Positions 33,483 to 46,274 of a DNA stretch of 64,000 nucleotides are shown piece by piece. Position numbers and translations under genes: made by a program. The notes under the pieces were generated by a model. That model worked only from the letters and a program-made list of their open reading frames with translations, was not told the origin of the DNA and searched no databases. The stretch's first letter is position 1. Each line of letters opens with the position of its first letter. This DNA is from Ideonella aquatica (GTDB taxonomy: Bacteria > Pseudomonadota > Gammaproteobacteria > Burkholderiales > Burkholderiaceae_C): assembly GCF_018069755.1 (NCBI RefSeq), contig NZ_JAGQDE010000001.1, positions 419,111-483,110 of the forward strand, in the 5' to 3' direction.

Positions 33483-33544
33483 TGGTGGCATGAACCCGGT
33501 GCCTCTGCAAGGTTGAACCACCCGGTCCCCACAAGGAGCCCACC

Positions 33545-33808
33545 ATGTCGACCGACCATGTTCACACCTCGACCACCTCCCCTGTGCCGGCCCGCCCGGC
33601 GCGGGCCCTCTGGGTTGCTGCGGCAATGACGGCGCTGATCGCCGCCTTCTTCCTGCTGCGCGAGCACTGGGGGCACGTTGCCGGCTACTGGCCTTACCTC
33701 CTGCTGCTGGCCTGCCCGGTGATGCATCTGTTCCACGGACACGGGGGCCACGGTCACCATGGCCATTACGACGCGGGTACGGACCGCTCGACGAACCGGG
33801 ACGCCTGA
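33545..33808 (+). CDS. DUF2933 small membrane protein, copy 2
   Basis: The 87-residue product has two spans ([34 protein letters not shown]) and a His-rich tail ([12 protein letters not shown]). The motif LLLACPVMH is shared with the protein at 32512. It is the first gene after the CueR-type promoter and lies 4 bp before the copper ATPase, so it is probably made with it and may deliver metal to it. Confidence 0.85.
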   Translation: MSTDHVHTSTTSPVPARPARALWVAAAMTALIAAFFLLREHWGHVAGYWPYLLLLACPVMHLFHGHGGHGHHGHYDAGTDRSTNRDA

Positions 33809-33812
33809 GAGC

Positions 33813-36272
<2,460 letters not shown>

Positions 36273-36286
36273 GTACCGGGCCTACC

Positions 36287-36838
36287 GTGGACATCATCGC
36301 GCACACGCTCTGGGCCGCGGTCGGTGCAGCGGTGGTGCACCGCCGCAGGCGGCTATCGCAAACGACGGTGGTCGCCACGCTGATCCTGGCGGCACTGCCC
36401 GACGTGTTGCATCTGCTGCCCATCGCGGGGTGGTGGCTGTTCAGCGATGGCTCCTTCGCCGCCTTGCGCGGCTATGCGGTGGCGATCCCGGGCCAGGAGC
36501 CGGGCCTGCCGCAGCTGGTCCAGCTGTGGTCGCACCACCTGCACTGCGTGATGCACAGCGCACCGATCGCCGCGCTGGCAACCCTGTTGGTCTGGGGCTT
36601 GCGGCGGTCGCTCTGGTTTCCGCTTCTCGGCTGGTGGTCGCACATCGTGATCGACGTGTTCACCCATTCGGCCGACTACTACGCCGTGCCGGTGCTCTAT
36701 CCGTTCACCGAGCGCGGCTTCGACGGCATCGCGTGGACTACGCCCTGGTTCATGGTGGCCAACTACCTGGCGCTCGCGGCGGTCGGCATTTGGTTGCTGG
36801 CAAGCAGGAGGTCTTTGCATGGATGCAATGGTCCGTAG
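36287..36838 (+). CDS. Integral membrane protein, possible metal-dependent hydrolase-like
   Basis: The 183-residue protein, probably starting at GTG 36287, opens with MDIIAHTLWAAVGAAVVH and has conserved-looking LPDVLH, WSHHLHCVMHS and GWWSHIVIDVFTHS with four or five membrane spans. The spaced His and Asp residues resemble the YdjM/DUF457 group of predicted membrane-bound metal-dependent hydrolases. It follows the copper ATPase by 14 bp and ends the operon. Function in copper handling is unknown. Confidence 0.6.
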   Translation: MDIIAHTLWAAVGAAVVHRRRRLSQTTVVATLILAALPDVLHLLPIAGWWLFSDGSFAALRGYAVAIPGQEPGLPQLVQLWSHHLHCVMHSAPIAALATLLVWGLRRSLWFPLLGWWSHIVIDVFTHSADYYAVPVLYPFTERGFDGIAWTTPWFMVANYLALAAVGIWLLASRRSLHGCNGP

Positions 36839-37188
36839 AGGGGCCAGCCTGGGCTTCGACCCTGCGTTCTCGCCCTCGCCAAGTTCGCCGAGAACATCCT
36901 CGGGTGCCCGTTCATCACGGTCGGCTTGCGGCCTGGCTCGTTGAAAGGCGTCGGGTGCAAAGCTCGAATCCGAGCAGCGCGAATATGTCGCATGTGAGCC
37001 AGTAGCAAGCCTGACATTCGCCCCAATTCATTCACCCCAATACAGATGGTTGCCCCTACACTAACAGGTGCTGGGTGACCTCCAGCGTTCACTGCCCAAT
37101 CAGTTTTGGCCCTCATGATCGCCTCTCCAACCCGCAACCCGTGCTGCGCATTCAATGCGCTGCCATTGGCGTTTCGGGGTTCGCAACC
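36839..37188. other. 350-bp gap between the copper ATPase and cus operons
   Basis: No gene seen. Open frame continues in front of the next gene but without protein-like features. It should contain the promoter of the 37189-44383 unit; I found no 19-bp-spaced CueR-type site here, so control may differ. Confidence 0.45.
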
Positions 37189-37632
37189 ATGACGCGCTCT
37201 TTCCTGAAGGCGGTGGCCCGTGGCCTCGTCGGCGTCGTGCTGGCAACGCAGATGCTCATTGCCGCCTATGCCTGCCCCTCCCTGGCGCTGCCCGCGGCAA
37301 CTGCCATGCAGATGCCCGATGCGAGCATCTCGGCAGTTGAACAGAGCAGTGCAAACGCCGACATGTCGGCCGCACAGGCCGGCAACTGCGACGACATGGC
37401 TGGCGCCCTGGATCCCGCAGCGCCCAATCTCTGCGCCGAGCACTGCAAATATGGTCAGCAGAGCGATCACGCGCCGACCTTGAATGCGCCGGCGGTCGTG
37501 CTGGCCGCTTTGTATTCCCTGCCGCTGGTGCCCGTGACGGCACCACCGCCGCGTCCTGCGGCGGCCACGCTGAGTGCACTGGTTGCGGCGTCTCCACCGC
37601 ACGCCATCCTGCACTGCGTGCACCGAATCTGA
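37189..37632 (+). CDS. Secreted Cys-containing protein heading the cus operon
   Basis: The 147-residue product (ATG 37189) has a signal or anchor segment (GLVGVVLATQMLIAAYAC), a Met/Asp-bearing middle (MQMPDAS) and paired Cys (GNCDDM, NLCAEHCKYG), then a Pro/Ala-rich C-terminus ending in HAILHCVHRI. The architecture is that of the small secreted proteins at the front of the other metal modules (26234, 31454, 45767). It stands 138 bp before cusC. Likely periplasmic metal sensing or buffering; inference. Confidence 0.6.
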   Translation: MTRSFLKAVARGLVGVVLATQMLIAAYACPSLALPAATAMQMPDASISAVEQSSANADMSAAQAGNCDDMAGALDPAAPNLCAEHCKYGQQSDHAPTLNAPAVVLAALYSLPLVPVTAPPPRPAAATLSALVAASPPHAILHCVHRI

Positions 37633-37770
37633 TCCTCCAGACGACGCGGCGCTGAGGGCCCTTCGGGTCGCTCGGCGCGTCGGTCGTGCCCGGCCGCGTC
37701 TTGCGAGTTCCTGCTCGCCGACGTGAATCGGGCCCGACACGAAGCCCCCGGTTCGTTGTCTGGAGTTTTC

Positions 37771-39084
37771 ATGTTCACAGTTCCGTTTCAACGCGAGCGG
37801 CGTGCGCGCTGTTCGCTGCGATGCTGGGCCGCTGCATTGGCCATGGGCGCGCAGCTTGTCGGCCTGGATGCGTACGCGCAGCAATCCCTGAGCCTCGAGC
37901 AGGCGCTGCGCCTGGCCCAGGAGCGTTCACGCCTGCTGGTTGCCCAGGACGCCGGCGCCGCCGCGGCACGCCAGATGGCGTTTATCGCAGGGCAGTTGCC
38001 CGATCCGGTGCTCAAGACCGGGCTGAGCAGCCTGCCGATCAGCGGGCCGGACCGGTTCAGCTTCACTCGTGATTCCTCCACGATGGCCACGGTGGGCGTG
38101 ATGCAGGAGTTCACGCGCGCCGACAAGCGCACAGCCCGCGCAGGGCGGTTCGAGCGCGAGGCTGAGGTGGCCGAAGCTGGGCGTGCCGTGGCGCTGGCCG
38201 ACCTGCGGCGCGACACCGCGATGGCCTGGCTGGATCGCCTGTACCAGGAGCGCATGCGCGAGTTGTTGCAGACGCAGCGTGCCGAAGCCGCCCTGCAGAT
38301 CGAGGCTGCAGAGGCGGCGTACCGGGGCGGACGCGGCATGCAGACAGATGTGTTTGCGGCGCGGTCGGCCGTTGCCCAGATCGAAGACCGTATCCGGCAG
38401 TCCGATCGGCAGATTGCCACGGCCAAGACGCGGCTCGCGCGCTGGGTGGGCGAGGGCGCGAACCAGGCGCTCGGCGTGCCACCCGACCTGGGCATGATCC
38501 GCCTGGACGCCGAGCGCCTGGAAGCCGAACTGACCCATCACCCGCAGATCGCGCTGATGGTCCGCCAGGAAGCCCTGGCCCGGGCCGAGGCGGACGTCGC
38601 GCGCGCCAGCAAGCGCGCGGACTGGAGCGTCGAGCTGACCTACAGCCAGCGCAGTTCGGCCTACTCGAACATGGTCTCCGTCAATCTCTCGATCCCCTGG
38701 CAGTGGGACCCGAAGAACCGGCAGGACCGCGAGGTGTCGGCCAAGCTCGCACTGGCCGAGCAGGTGACAGCCCAGCGCGAAGAGGCCACGCGCGAGCATG
38801 TGGCGCAGACCCGCGCATGGCTGCAGGAGTGGCAAGGCAATCGGGATCGCCTGACGCACTACGACCATGACCTGATCCCGCTGGCCAGCGAGCGCACCCG
38901 TGCCGCGATCGCTGCCTACCGCGGAGGCGGGGGCACGCTGAGCGCCGTGCTGGAAGCGCGGCGCATGGAGATCGACACCCGCATGGACCGGCTGCGCCTC
39001 GACATGGAGACGGCGGGCCTGTGGGCCCAGATCGAGTACCTGATACCGGCCGAGCACCCTGCAGGCGCCGTCACGGAGAAATGA
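37771..39084 (+). CDS. cusC: CusC-type outer-membrane channel of the copper RND system
   Basis: The 437-residue protein has a signal peptide (ALAMGAQLVGLDAYAQ) and the paired helical repeats of the TolC family. It has no lipobox, unlike the channel at 27112. TCTGGAG precedes the ATG at 37771. The stop overlaps the start of cusB, and it is followed by cusB, cusA and cusF in the classical order, so it forms the outer-membrane exit of that pump. Confidence 0.9.
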   Translation: MFTVPFQRERRARCSLRCWAAALAMGAQLVGLDAYAQQSLSLEQALRLAQERSRLLVAQDAGAAAARQMAFIAGQLPDPVLKTGLSSLPISGPDRFSFTRDSSTMATVGVMQEFTRADKRTARAGRFEREAEVAEAGRAVALADLRRDTAMAWLDRLYQERMRELLQTQRAEAALQIEAAEAAYRGGRGMQTDVFAARSAVAQIEDRIRQSDRQIATAKTRLARWVGEGANQALGVPPDLGMIRLDAERLEAELTHHPQIALMVRQEALARAEADVARASKRADWSVELTYSQRSSAYSNMVSVNLSIPWQWDPKNRQDREVSAKLALAEQVTAQREEATREHVAQTRAWLQEWQGNRDRLTHYDHDLIPLASERTRAAIAAYRGGGGTLSAVLEARRMEIDTRMDRLRLDMETAGLWAQIEYLIPAEHPAGAVTEK

Positions 39085-40736
39085 ACATGACGAAACTCAA
39101 ACCCCTCTTGATCGGCCTGATCGCGGTGGGCGTGCTCGGTGCTGCCGGCTATGGCCTCTACGCCATCGGCATGAACCGCGGCATGGGCATGGCTCCCGCA
39201 GCCGGTAGCGACGCAACGGCGGGAGGAGCGGCTTCGACGGCCGCGCCCGTCGGGACCCCGTCCAATGAATCAGGCGAGGACGCCACGCGCCGACACATCA
39301 AGGCGGGCATCAAGGCCGGCGACGTCGATCCGACGACTGGCAGGAAGGTCTTGTACTACCACGACCCCATGGTGCCGGGGAACAAGTTCGACAAACCGGC
39401 CAAGTCGCCGTTCATGGACATGATGATGTCGCCGGTCTATGCCGACGGCGACAGCGACGGCAGCAAGGTCACGGTCAGTCCGCGTATCCAGCAGAACCTG
39501 GGCGTGCGCACCGCCGCCGTCACGCAGGGCACGCTGTCGCCGCAGGTGTCTGCGGTGGGCAGCATTGCGTTCAACGAGCGTGACCAGGTCATCGTGCAGG
39601 CGCGTTCCACCGGCTATGTCGAGCGCCTGCATGTGCGTGCCACGCTGGACCGCGTGGCCAAGGGGCAAGCGCTGGCCGAGTTGTACGTGCCCGACTGGAT
39701 CGCCGCCCAGGAGGAATTCCTTTCGGTGCGCCGAATGGAGGGCACCGACCTCGCACCGCTCGTCGATGGCGCCCGACAGCGCATGCGCCAGGTCGGCATG
39801 AGCGAGGCGCAGATCGCGCTGGTTGACAGCAGCGGGCGCACGCAGCCGCGCATCACGCTCATCGCACCGATCGGCGGCGTCGTCACCGAGCTGATGGCGC
39901 GCGAAGGCATGACGGTGATGTCCGGCGCCACGCTGTTCCGCATCAACGGTCTGGGCACGGTGTGGGCCAACGCCGAGGTGCCGGAGAGCCAGTCGGCGCT
40001 GCTGCGCCCAGGTGCGAAGGTTCAAGCCGTCAGCCCGGCCGTGCCTGGCACGAAGTTCGACGGCAAGGTGCAGGCTATCCTGCCCGAGGTCAACGCCACC
40101 ACCCGTACGCTGAAGGCCCGCCTTGAGCTGGCCAACCCCGGCGGCGCGCTGGTGCCCGGCATGTTTGTGCAGATGCAGTTCACGGACATGCGCGAGCAGA
40201 AGGCGCTGCTGGTGCCCACCGAAGCCATCATCCAGACCGGCCGGCGCACCGTGGTGATGCTGGCTGAACAGGATGAGAAGGGAGGCCGCTTCCGTCCCGT
40301 AGATGTCGAGATCGGCATCGAGAGCGGCGGCCAGACCGAGGTCAAGCGCGGCCTGCAGGCCGGCCAGCGGGTCGTGGTGTCCTCGCAGTTCCTGATCGAT
40401 TCCGAAGCCAGCCTGAAGGGCGTCGAGGCGCGACTGAATGTCGAGCCCCAACCCACCGCCGCCAATAACGCGCCGCGCCACCAGGGCGAGGCCAAGGTCG
40501 AAAAGATCGACCGCGACGCCGTCACGCTCTCGCACGGCCCCATCGCCTCGCTGAAATGGGGCGCCATGACGATGGACTTCAAGCCATCCCAGCGCGGGCT
40601 GCCGCGAGGGCTGGCCGTTGGCGACAAGGTCGGCTTCGAGTTCTACATGGATGCGGAGAACCTGCCGCAACTGAGCGCCGTCACCGTGTTGGCGCCCGAG
40701 CCCAACCCGGCTGCCGCCGCCGGGAGCAAGCCATGA
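39081..40736 (+). CDS. cusB: CusB periplasmic adaptor with fused C-terminal CusF domain
   Basis: The 551-residue adaptor has an N-terminal membrane anchor, a heavy-metal-binding segment ([27 protein letters not shown]; about 90-120), then the barrel-sandwich and hairpin parts of RND adaptors. From about residue 470 a complete CusF domain follows: [17 protein letters not shown] with [10 protein letters not shown] keeps the metal-site His, Trp and Met-x-Met. In E. coli CusB and CusF are separate and exchange Cu(I)/Ag(I); the fusion makes this delivery intramolecular. ATG at 39081 overlaps the cusC stop; cusA start overlaps this stop. Confidence 0.93.
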   Translation: MNMTKLKPLLIGLIAVGVLGAAGYGLYAIGMNRGMGMAPAAGSDATAGGAASTAAPVGTPSNESGEDATRRHIKAGIKAGDVDPTTGRKVLYYHDPMVPGNKFDKPAKSPFMDMMMSPVYADGDSDGSKVTVSPRIQQNLGVRTAAVTQGTLSPQVSAVGSIAFNERDQVIVQARSTGYVERLHVRATLDRVAKGQALAELYVPDWIAAQEEFLSVRRMEGTDLAPLVDGARQRMRQVGMSEAQIALVDSSGRTQPRITLIAPIGGVVTELMAREGMTVMSGATLFRINGLGTVWANAEVPESQSALLRPGAKVQAVSPAVPGTKFDGKVQAILPEVNATTRTLKARLELANPGGALVPGMFVQMQFTDMREQKALLVPTEAIIQTGRRTVVMLAEQDEKGGRFRPVDVEIGIESGGQTEVKRGLQAGQRVVVSSQFLIDSEASLKGVEARLNVEPQPTAANNAPRHQGEAKVEKIDRDAVTLSHGPIASLKWGAMTMDFKPSQRGLPRGLAVGDKVGFEFYMDAENLPQLSAVTVLAPEPNPAAAAGSKP

Positions 40737-43700
40737 TTGCCAAGCTGATCCGCTGGTCGATCGCGAACCGCTTCCTGGTGCTGCTGACCACCGTGATGCT
40801 CAGCGCGTGGGGCGTCCATTCGGTGCTGCGCACGCCGCTGGACGCGCTGCCTGACCTGTCCGACGTGCAGGTGATCATCCGCACGACCTATCCCGGCCAG
40901 GCGCCGCGCATCGTCGAGAACCAGATCACCTACCCGCTGACGACAACGATGCTGTCGGTGCCGGGGGCGAAGACGGTGCGCGGTTACTCGTTCTTTGGCG
41001 ACAGCTTCGTCTATGTGCTGTTCGAGGACGGCACCGACCTGTACTGGGCTCGCTCGCGGGTGCTGGAGTACCTGAACCAGGTGCAGGCGAGGCTGCCGCC
41101 TGGCGCCACGGCTTCGCTGGGCCCCGACGCCACCGGTGTCGGCTGGATCTACCAATATGCGCTGATCGACCGCAGCGGCCAGATGGACGCCGGCCAGTTG
41201 CGAGCGCTGCAGGACTGGTTCCTCAAGTACGAGCTGAAGACGGTGGCCAATGTCGCCGAAGTGGCGACCGTGGGTGGCATGGTGCGCCAGTACCAGATCG
41301 TGCTCGACCCGAACAAGCTGGCGGCCTACGCCTTGCCGCATACCAAGGTCGTCGAGGCGATCCGCAAGTCCAACCAGGAGAGTGGCGGCTCGGTTCTCGA
41401 ACTTGGCGAGGCCGAGTACATGGTGCGCGCATCGGGCTACCTGCAGTCGCTCGATGACTTCCGCAAGATCCCGCTGCTGAGCACAGATGCCGGCGTGTCC
41501 GTGCGCCTGGGCGATGTGGCGCGCATCCAGGTCGGCCCCGAGATGCGGCGTGGCATCGGTGAGCTCGACGGCGAGGGCGAGGCCACCGGCGGCGTGATCG
41601 TGATGCGCTCGGGCAAGAACGCGCTGGAGACGATTGCCGCCGTGAAGGCCAAGCTGCAGCAGCTGCAGGGCAGCCTGCCCAAGGGCGTCGAGATCGTCCC
41701 AACCTACGACCGTTCCAGCCTGATCGAGCGTGCGGTGCAGAACCTCGGCTTCAAGCTGCTCGAGGAGTTCATCGTCGTTGCGGTGGTGTGCTTCATCTTC
41801 CTGTTCCACCTGCGCTCGGCCTTCGTCGCCATCGTCTCGTTGCCGCTGGGCATCCTCGCCGCCTTCATCGTGATGCGCTACCAGGGCGTCAACGCCAACA
41901 TCATGTCGCTCGGTGGCATTGCCATCGCCATCGGCGCGATGGTCGATGCGGCGGTGGTGATGATCGAGAACGCGCACAAGCACCTCGAACACTGGAGCCA
42001 TGCGCATCCGGACCAGAAGCTTGAAGGTGAGGAGCGCTGGCGGGTGATCGGCGACTCGGCCGCCGAGGTCGGGCCGGCGCTGTTCTTCTCGCTGCTGATC
42101 ATCACGCTGTCGTTCATCCCGGTGTTCACGCTGGAGGCGCAGGAGGGGCGGCTGTTCTCGCCGCTGGCCTTCACCAAGACCTACGCCATGGCGGCTGCGG
42201 CCGGGCTGTCGGCCACGCTGATCCCCGTGCTGATGGGCTACCTGATCCGTGGACGCATCCCGGATGAGAAGACCAACCCGCTCAACCGCTTCCTGATCGC
42301 GGTCTACCGGCCGCTGTTGAACGCCGTGCTGCGGGCCCCCAAGCTCACGCTGGCCGCGGCCGCGCTCGTGCTGGTGGCAAGCCTCTGGCCGCTGCAGCAC
42401 ATCGGCGGCGAGTTCATGCCGCGCCTGGACGAGGGCGACCTGCTCTACATGCCGTCGGCGTTGCCGGGCCTGAGTGCGGGCAAGGCGGCCGAACTGCTGC
42501 AGCAGACCGACCGCCTGATCAAGACCGTGCCCGAGGTGGTCAGCGTCTACGGCAAGGCCGGCCGCGCCGAGACCGCCACCGACCCGGCGCCGCTGGAGAT
42601 GTTCGAGACCACGATCCAGTTCAAGCCGAAGAGCCAGTGGCGAGCGGGCATGACGCAGGACAAGCTGGTTGACGAACTGGATCGCATCGTCAAGGTGCCG
42701 GGCCTGGCCAACATTTGGGTGCCGCCGATCCGCAACCGCATCGACATGCTGGCCACCGGCATCAAGAGCCCGGTGGGCGTCAAGGTCGCGGGCACCGATC
42801 TGGCAACCATCGACCGCGTGGCCGGCGAGATCGAGAAGGCCCTGAAGGACGTACCTGGTGTCAGCAGCGCGCTGGCCGAACGGCTGACCGGCGGGCGCTA
42901 CGTGGACGTGACGATCAACCGCGACGCGGCGGCGCGCTTCGGCATGAACATCGCCGACGTGCAGTCGGTCATCACCTCGGCAGTGGGGGGAGACAACGTT
43001 GGCGAGACGGTCGAAGGCTTGCAGCGCTTCCCGATCAACCTGCGCTACCCGCGTGAGACGCGCGATTCACTGGAGAAGCTGCGCGCGCTGCCGATCGTCA
43101 GCGAACGCGGTGCGCGCCTAGTGCTGTCCGACGTGGCCGACGTCCGCATCACCGACGGGCCGCCGATGCTGCGCAGCGAGAACGCACGCCTGTCGGGCTG
43201 GGTGTACGTGGACATCCGAGGCCGTGACCTGAGGTCGGCGGTGCAGGACATGCAGCGTGTCGTTGGCGAGAAGGTCCAGTTGCCACCAGGCTACTCGGTC
43301 TCGTGGTCGGGGCAGTTCGAGTTCCTGGAGCGCGCGACCGCCAAGCTGAAGGTGGTGGTGCCGTTCACGCTGCTGATCATCTTCGTGCTGCTGTACCTGA
43401 CCTTCAAGCGCTTCGACGACGCGCTGCTGATCATGGCGACGCTGCCCTTCGCGCTGGTCGGCGGCATCTGGCTGCTGTACCTGCTGAACTACAACCTCTC
43501 GGTGGCGGGGGCCGTCGGCTTCATCGCGCTGGCCGGTGTCTCCGCCGAGTTCGGCGTGATCATGCTGCTGTATCTGAAGCAGGCCTGGGATGCCCGCGTT
43601 GCCCAGGGCAGGACTGGCACCGACGACCTGCTCGACGCGATCCGCGAAGGCGCGGTGCTGCGTGTGCGCCCGAAGGCGATGACGGTGGCGGTGATCCTGG

Positions 43701-43903
43701 CCGGCCTGTTCCCGATCATGTGGGGCACCGGTACTGGCTCGGAAGTGATGCAGCGCATCGCCGCGCCGATGGTCGGCGGAATGATCACTGCGCCGCTGCT
43801 GTCGATGTTCGTGATCCCGGCGGCCTACCTGCTGATGCGGCGCAAGCCTGAGCCTTCGGCTTGGCGTCTGGCGTTCTGGCGGAGGCAGCGTGCTGCTGCC
43901 TGA
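40733..43903 (+). CDS. cusA: CusA Cu(I)/Ag(I) RND efflux pump
   Basis: The 1056-residue proton antiporter has twelve membrane spans and two large periplasmic loops. The fourth span reads [18 protein letters not shown], as in copper/silver pumps. The three Met that bind Cu(I) in E. coli CusA have counterparts in [17 protein letters not shown] and NRIDMLATG. It takes Cu(I)/Ag(I) from the periplasm or cytoplasm and passes it to CusC. ATG at 40733 overlaps the cusB stop; the longer frame upstream is inside cusB. Complete by inspection. Confidence 0.95.
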   Translation: MIAKLIRWSIANRFLVLLTTVMLSAWGVHSVLRTPLDALPDLSDVQVIIRTTYPGQAPRIVENQITYPLTTTMLSVPGAKTVRGYSFFGDSFVYVLFEDGTDLYWARSRVLEYLNQVQARLPPGATASLGPDATGVGWIYQYALIDRSGQMDAGQLRALQDWFLKYELKTVANVAEVATVGGMVRQYQIVLDPNKLAAYALPHTKVVEAIRKSNQESGGSVLELGEAEYMVRASGYLQSLDDFRKIPLLSTDAGVSVRLGDVARIQVGPEMRRGIGELDGEGEATGGVIVMRSGKNALETIAAVKAKLQQLQGSLPKGVEIVPTYDRSSLIERAVQNLGFKLLEEFIVVAVVCFIFLFHLRSAFVAIVSLPLGILAAFIVMRYQGVNANIMSLGGIAIAIGAMVDAAVVMIENAHKHLEHWSHAHPDQKLEGEERWRVIGDSAAEVGPALFFSLLIITLSFIPVFTLEAQEGRLFSPLAFTKTYAMAAAAGLSATLIPVLMGYLIRGRIPDEKTNPLNRFLIAVYRPLLNAVLRAPKLTLAAAALVLVASLWPLQHIGGEFMPRLDEGDLLYMPSALPGLSAGKAAELLQQTDRLIKTVPEVVSVYGKAGRAETATDPAPLEMFETTIQFKPKSQWRAGMTQDKLVDELDRIVKVPGLANIWVPPIRNRIDMLATGIKSPVGVKVAGTDLATIDRVAGEIEKALKDVPGVSSALAERLTGGRYVDVTINRDAAARFGMNIADVQSVITSAVGGDNVGETVEGLQRFPINLRYPRETRDSLEKLRALPIVSERGARLVLSDVADVRITDGPPMLRSENARLSGWVYVDIRGRDLRSAVQDMQRVVGEKVQLPPGYSVSWSGQFEFLERATAKLKVVVPFTLLIIFVLLYLTFKRFDDALLIMATLPFALVGGIWLLYLLNYNLSVAGAVGFIALAGVSAEFGVIMLLYLKQAWDARVAQGRTGTDDLLDAIREGAVLRVRPKAMTVAVILAGLFPIMWGTGTGSEVMQRIAAPMVGGMITAPLLSMFVIPAAYLLMRRKPEPSAWRLAFWRRQRAAA

Positions 43904-43913
43904 TCGCCTTCCT

Positions 43914-43972
43914 GCACTGGCGCCTCAACCCGGTGCCGCGCAACTCGCGTTGCGCGACAGCAGCGCCAGTGC
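43914..43972 (+). promoter_or_regulatory. Large intercistronic stem-loop between cusA and cusF
   Basis: GCACTGGCGC (43914-43923) pairs perfectly with GCGCCAGTGC (43963-43972), and inside lies a second dyad GCGCAA/TTGCGC. No T-run follows, so it is more likely an mRNA processing or stability element than a terminator. Confidence 0.5.
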
Positions 43973-44035
43973 TTATCCGTCCTACCGCCAGAGCTCCGTT
44001 TGCGCTCATCTCAACCCTCCTCAAAGGAAATCGAC

Positions 44036-44383
44036 ATGAAGAAAGCTGCACTCCCTTCGCTGGTCCTCGCCCTGCTCGCGCCCGCCATGGCGGCCATGGC
44101 ACAGCCGAAGATGGACGACATGAAAAGCATGGACATGACCAAGAAGCCGGCCGCGACGGCGTCGGTGGTCCACAAGGCCATGGGGACCGTCAAGAAGGTG
44201 GATGCCAAGGGCGGCGTCGTGACGCTGGCGCACGAGCCGATCAAGTCGCTCAACTGGCCGGCCATGACGATGGGCTTCAAGGTCAAGGACAAGATGCTGA
44301 TGGACAAGCTCACCGATGGCAAGAAGGTGGAGTTCGAGTTCACGCAGGACGACAAGGACTACGTTGTCACCGGCGTGAAGTGA
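44036..44383 (+). CDS. cusF: CusF periplasmic Cu(I)/Ag(I) chaperone
   Basis: The 115-residue product has a signal peptide (LLAPAMAAMAQ), a short Met-rich linker and a CusF domain with the full metal site: AHEPIKSLNWPAMTM keeps His, Trp and the two Met. It delivers Cu(I)/Ag(I) to the CusCBA pump. TCAAAGGAAATCGAC precedes the ATG. The operon thus has a free CusF as well as one fused to CusB. Confidence 0.93.
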   Translation: MKKAALPSLVLALLAPAMAAMAQPKMDDMKSMDMTKKPAATASVVHKAMGTVKKVDAKGGVVTLAHEPIKSLNWPAMTMGFKVKDKMLMDKLTDGKKVEFEFTQDDKDYVVTGVK

Positions 44384-44385
44384 CC

Positions 44386-44410
44386 CGGTTGCGCCAGACG
44401 GGCGCAACCG
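44386..44410 (+). terminator. Hairpin after cusF
   Basis: CGGTTGCGCC and GGCGCAACCG form a perfect 10-bp stem with a 5-base loop three bases after the cusF stop. There is no T-run, so termination is likely but not certain. Confidence 0.5.
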
Positions 44411-44509
44411 TCCGTCAGGCGCACCGACCTGCTGACCGTCGCAGGCGCGAGTTGCTGCGGTCGATCTGCGGTTCCGGGTGTTCGGGCCCGGCCGTGAAGG
44501 GGAGCCAAG

Positions 44510-45523
44510 ATGCGATCGAATCGGATTACGTGTACGTCCGCTGCATCGGCCGAGCCTGAGTTGGCGTTGGCTGATCGACTGGGCTGGCGTCGCCGGTCGC
44601 TGCTGCTGGCGGGCGTGCGTGCTGCGACTGCGGCACCGCTGCTCGGCGGCTGTGCCGCGTGGCAGCCTGGTCAGTCGGCCGAGCCCGTGGATGCGACCGA
44701 GGCTCCTGGATTTCTCCCGCCGCCCGACGGCGTGCGGCGGCCTGTCGCGCTGGTGTTGTCGGGGGGCGCCGCCCGCGGGTTTGCGCACTTGGGTGCTTTG
44801 CGGGTGCTCGAGCGCGAGGGCCTGCGGCCCGACCTGGTGGTGGGCACCAGCGCCGGCGCGATGGTCGGCGCGATGTGGGCGTCGGGCATGCCCGTCAGCG
44901 AGATCGAGCGCGCCGCGGAGCAACTCGACTGGACCGTGTTCTTCGACTTCGACCCCGTGCGCACCGTGTTGGGCGGCCTGGGGCTCGGCCTGGTGCCCGG
45001 GGCTCGGCTGGAGCAATTCCTGCGGCAGCACCTGCGTGGGCCGATCGAGCGCTTTCCTTTGCCGTTTGCTGCGGTCGCCGCCGACATGGAAAGCGGCGAG
45101 GTCGTGCCGCTGAACCACGGCGACGCAGCGAAAGCGGTGCGCGCGTCCTGTGCCGTTCCCGGCGTCTATGCGCCTGTGCGTGCCCGCGGCCGATTGTTGG
45201 CCGACGGGCAGATTGTCAGCCCGCTGCCGGTGATGACAGCTCGGCGGTTGGGTGCCATGCGGGTGCTGGCCCTCGATGTCGTGTACCCGCCGAACCACTC
45301 GGAGATGTCGAGCCCGGTGTCGATGCTGTTCCAGTCGCTGATCGTCTCGGGCTGGCGTCAGGTGCTGGCTGAGCGTGCGCTGGCCGATCTGGTGATCACG
45401 CCGGAGATTCGAACTTCGTCGCAGCTGGGCCTGGGGAGTCGGGGCTGGGTGACCGCTGCCGGGGAGACAACGGCCTTGTCTCGCATCGGGGAGATTCGCC
45501 GGCTCTTTGCTCCCTCACCTTGA
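44510..45523 (+). CDS. Patatin-like phospholipase, probable lipoprotein
   Basis: The 337-residue protein carries the patatin/RssA catalytic features: the oxyanion loop LSGGAARGFAHLG (near residue 83), the nucleophile motif GTSAGAM (near 111) and ADGQI (near 233) with the Asp of the Ser-Asp dyad. The N-terminus (LLAGVRAATAAPLLGGCAA) looks like a lipoprotein signal, with a basic region before it. AAGGGGAGCC precedes the ATG. It lies between the cus and czc operons with no obvious link to metals; lipid repair under metal stress is only a guess. Confidence 0.85.
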   Translation: MRSNRITCTSAASAEPELALADRLGWRRRSLLLAGVRAATAAPLLGGCAAWQPGQSAEPVDATEAPGFLPPPDGVRRPVALVLSGGAARGFAHLGALRVLEREGLRPDLVVGTSAGAMVGAMWASGMPVSEIERAAEQLDWTVFFDFDPVRTVLGGLGLGLVPGARLEQFLRQHLRGPIERFPLPFAAVAADMESGEVVPLNHGDAAKAVRASCAVPGVYAPVRARGRLLADGQIVSPLPVMTARRLGAMRVLALDVVYPPNHSEMSSPVSMLFQSLIVSGWRQVLAERALADLVITPEIRTSSQLGLGSRGWVTAAGETTALSRIGEIRRLFAPSP

Positions 45524-45766
45524 GCAGCCTCCGAAGAATGGTAGGCGCACAACCGGCGCATTGACTCTGTGCACGCCGTGAGCCCGCAATGTCAGCGGCT
45601 GCGGGTGAGTACGTTGTGGTTGTCCCGGGTAGCGGTGTGACACAGTGGCTTTGCGGCAACCTCAAGTTCTTCCCACACCAGCCGAAAAGCCTCAAAGCGC
45701 TGCGCATAGTTGGGCCGTTGACCCTACCCAGCCAGCGCCAAGCCCTGTAGCTGCTACACTTTTGCC

Positions 45767-46129
45767 ATGCGTCGCTGGTTCGCCATGCTCATGTTGGTCT
45801 TGCTGCCGTTCCAGTTCACCTGGGCGGCGGTGGCCAGCTATTGCGGACACGAACGTGGCGCGGCTGCCCAACACTTTGGCCACCACGAACACCAGCACCA
45901 TGCCGACTCGGGTGCCGCGCAGGCCGATGGTGATGGTTCTGGCAAGACGCTGGGCGGCAACGATTTCGACTGTGCCAACTGCCATGGCAGTTGTTCCGGG
46001 ATCGTGTCGCCATTGACGGGTTTGATGTCGCTTGACATCGCGACGCAGCCGGCCATGTTGGCTGCAGGGCTTGTACGCACCCTGGTGCACAGTCCGCCCG
46101 AACGCCCTCAGTGGGCACCCCTCGCCTGA
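45767..46129 (+). CDS. czcI: CzcI-like secreted metal-responsive protein
   Basis: The 120-residue protein starts MRRWFAMLMLVLLPFQFTWA, continues with YCGHERG and HFGHHEHQHHAD, and has a Cys motif CANCHGSC. This is very close in plan to CzcI, the first gene of czc operons of Cupriavidus, thought to control or respond to cobalt, zinc and cadmium in the periplasm. It lies 145 bp before czcC and is the likely first gene of the operon. Confidence 0.85.
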   Translation: MRRWFAMLMLVLLPFQFTWAAVASYCGHERGAAAQHFGHHEHQHHADSGAAQADGDGSGKTLGGNDFDCANCHGSCSGIVSPLTGLMSLDIATQPAMLAAGLVRTLVHSPPERPQWAPLA

Positions 46130-46274
46130 TCGGCGAGGCGGCTACTTCTCCCTCCTGAAGCCCGTCCGCGCCTGAGCGCGGGCCGTCATCGACGGCCGCT
46201 CAGCTGCGACGCGACCCGTCTGGGTTGCTCCCTCGTCGATCTCCCGTGAGTTGTTTTCAACACTGGAGCATCGG

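Noticed and set aside
45713..45766. TTGACC at 45718 considered as a MerR-type promoter for czcI
   Set aside because: No dyad and no suitable hexamer 19 bp downstream.
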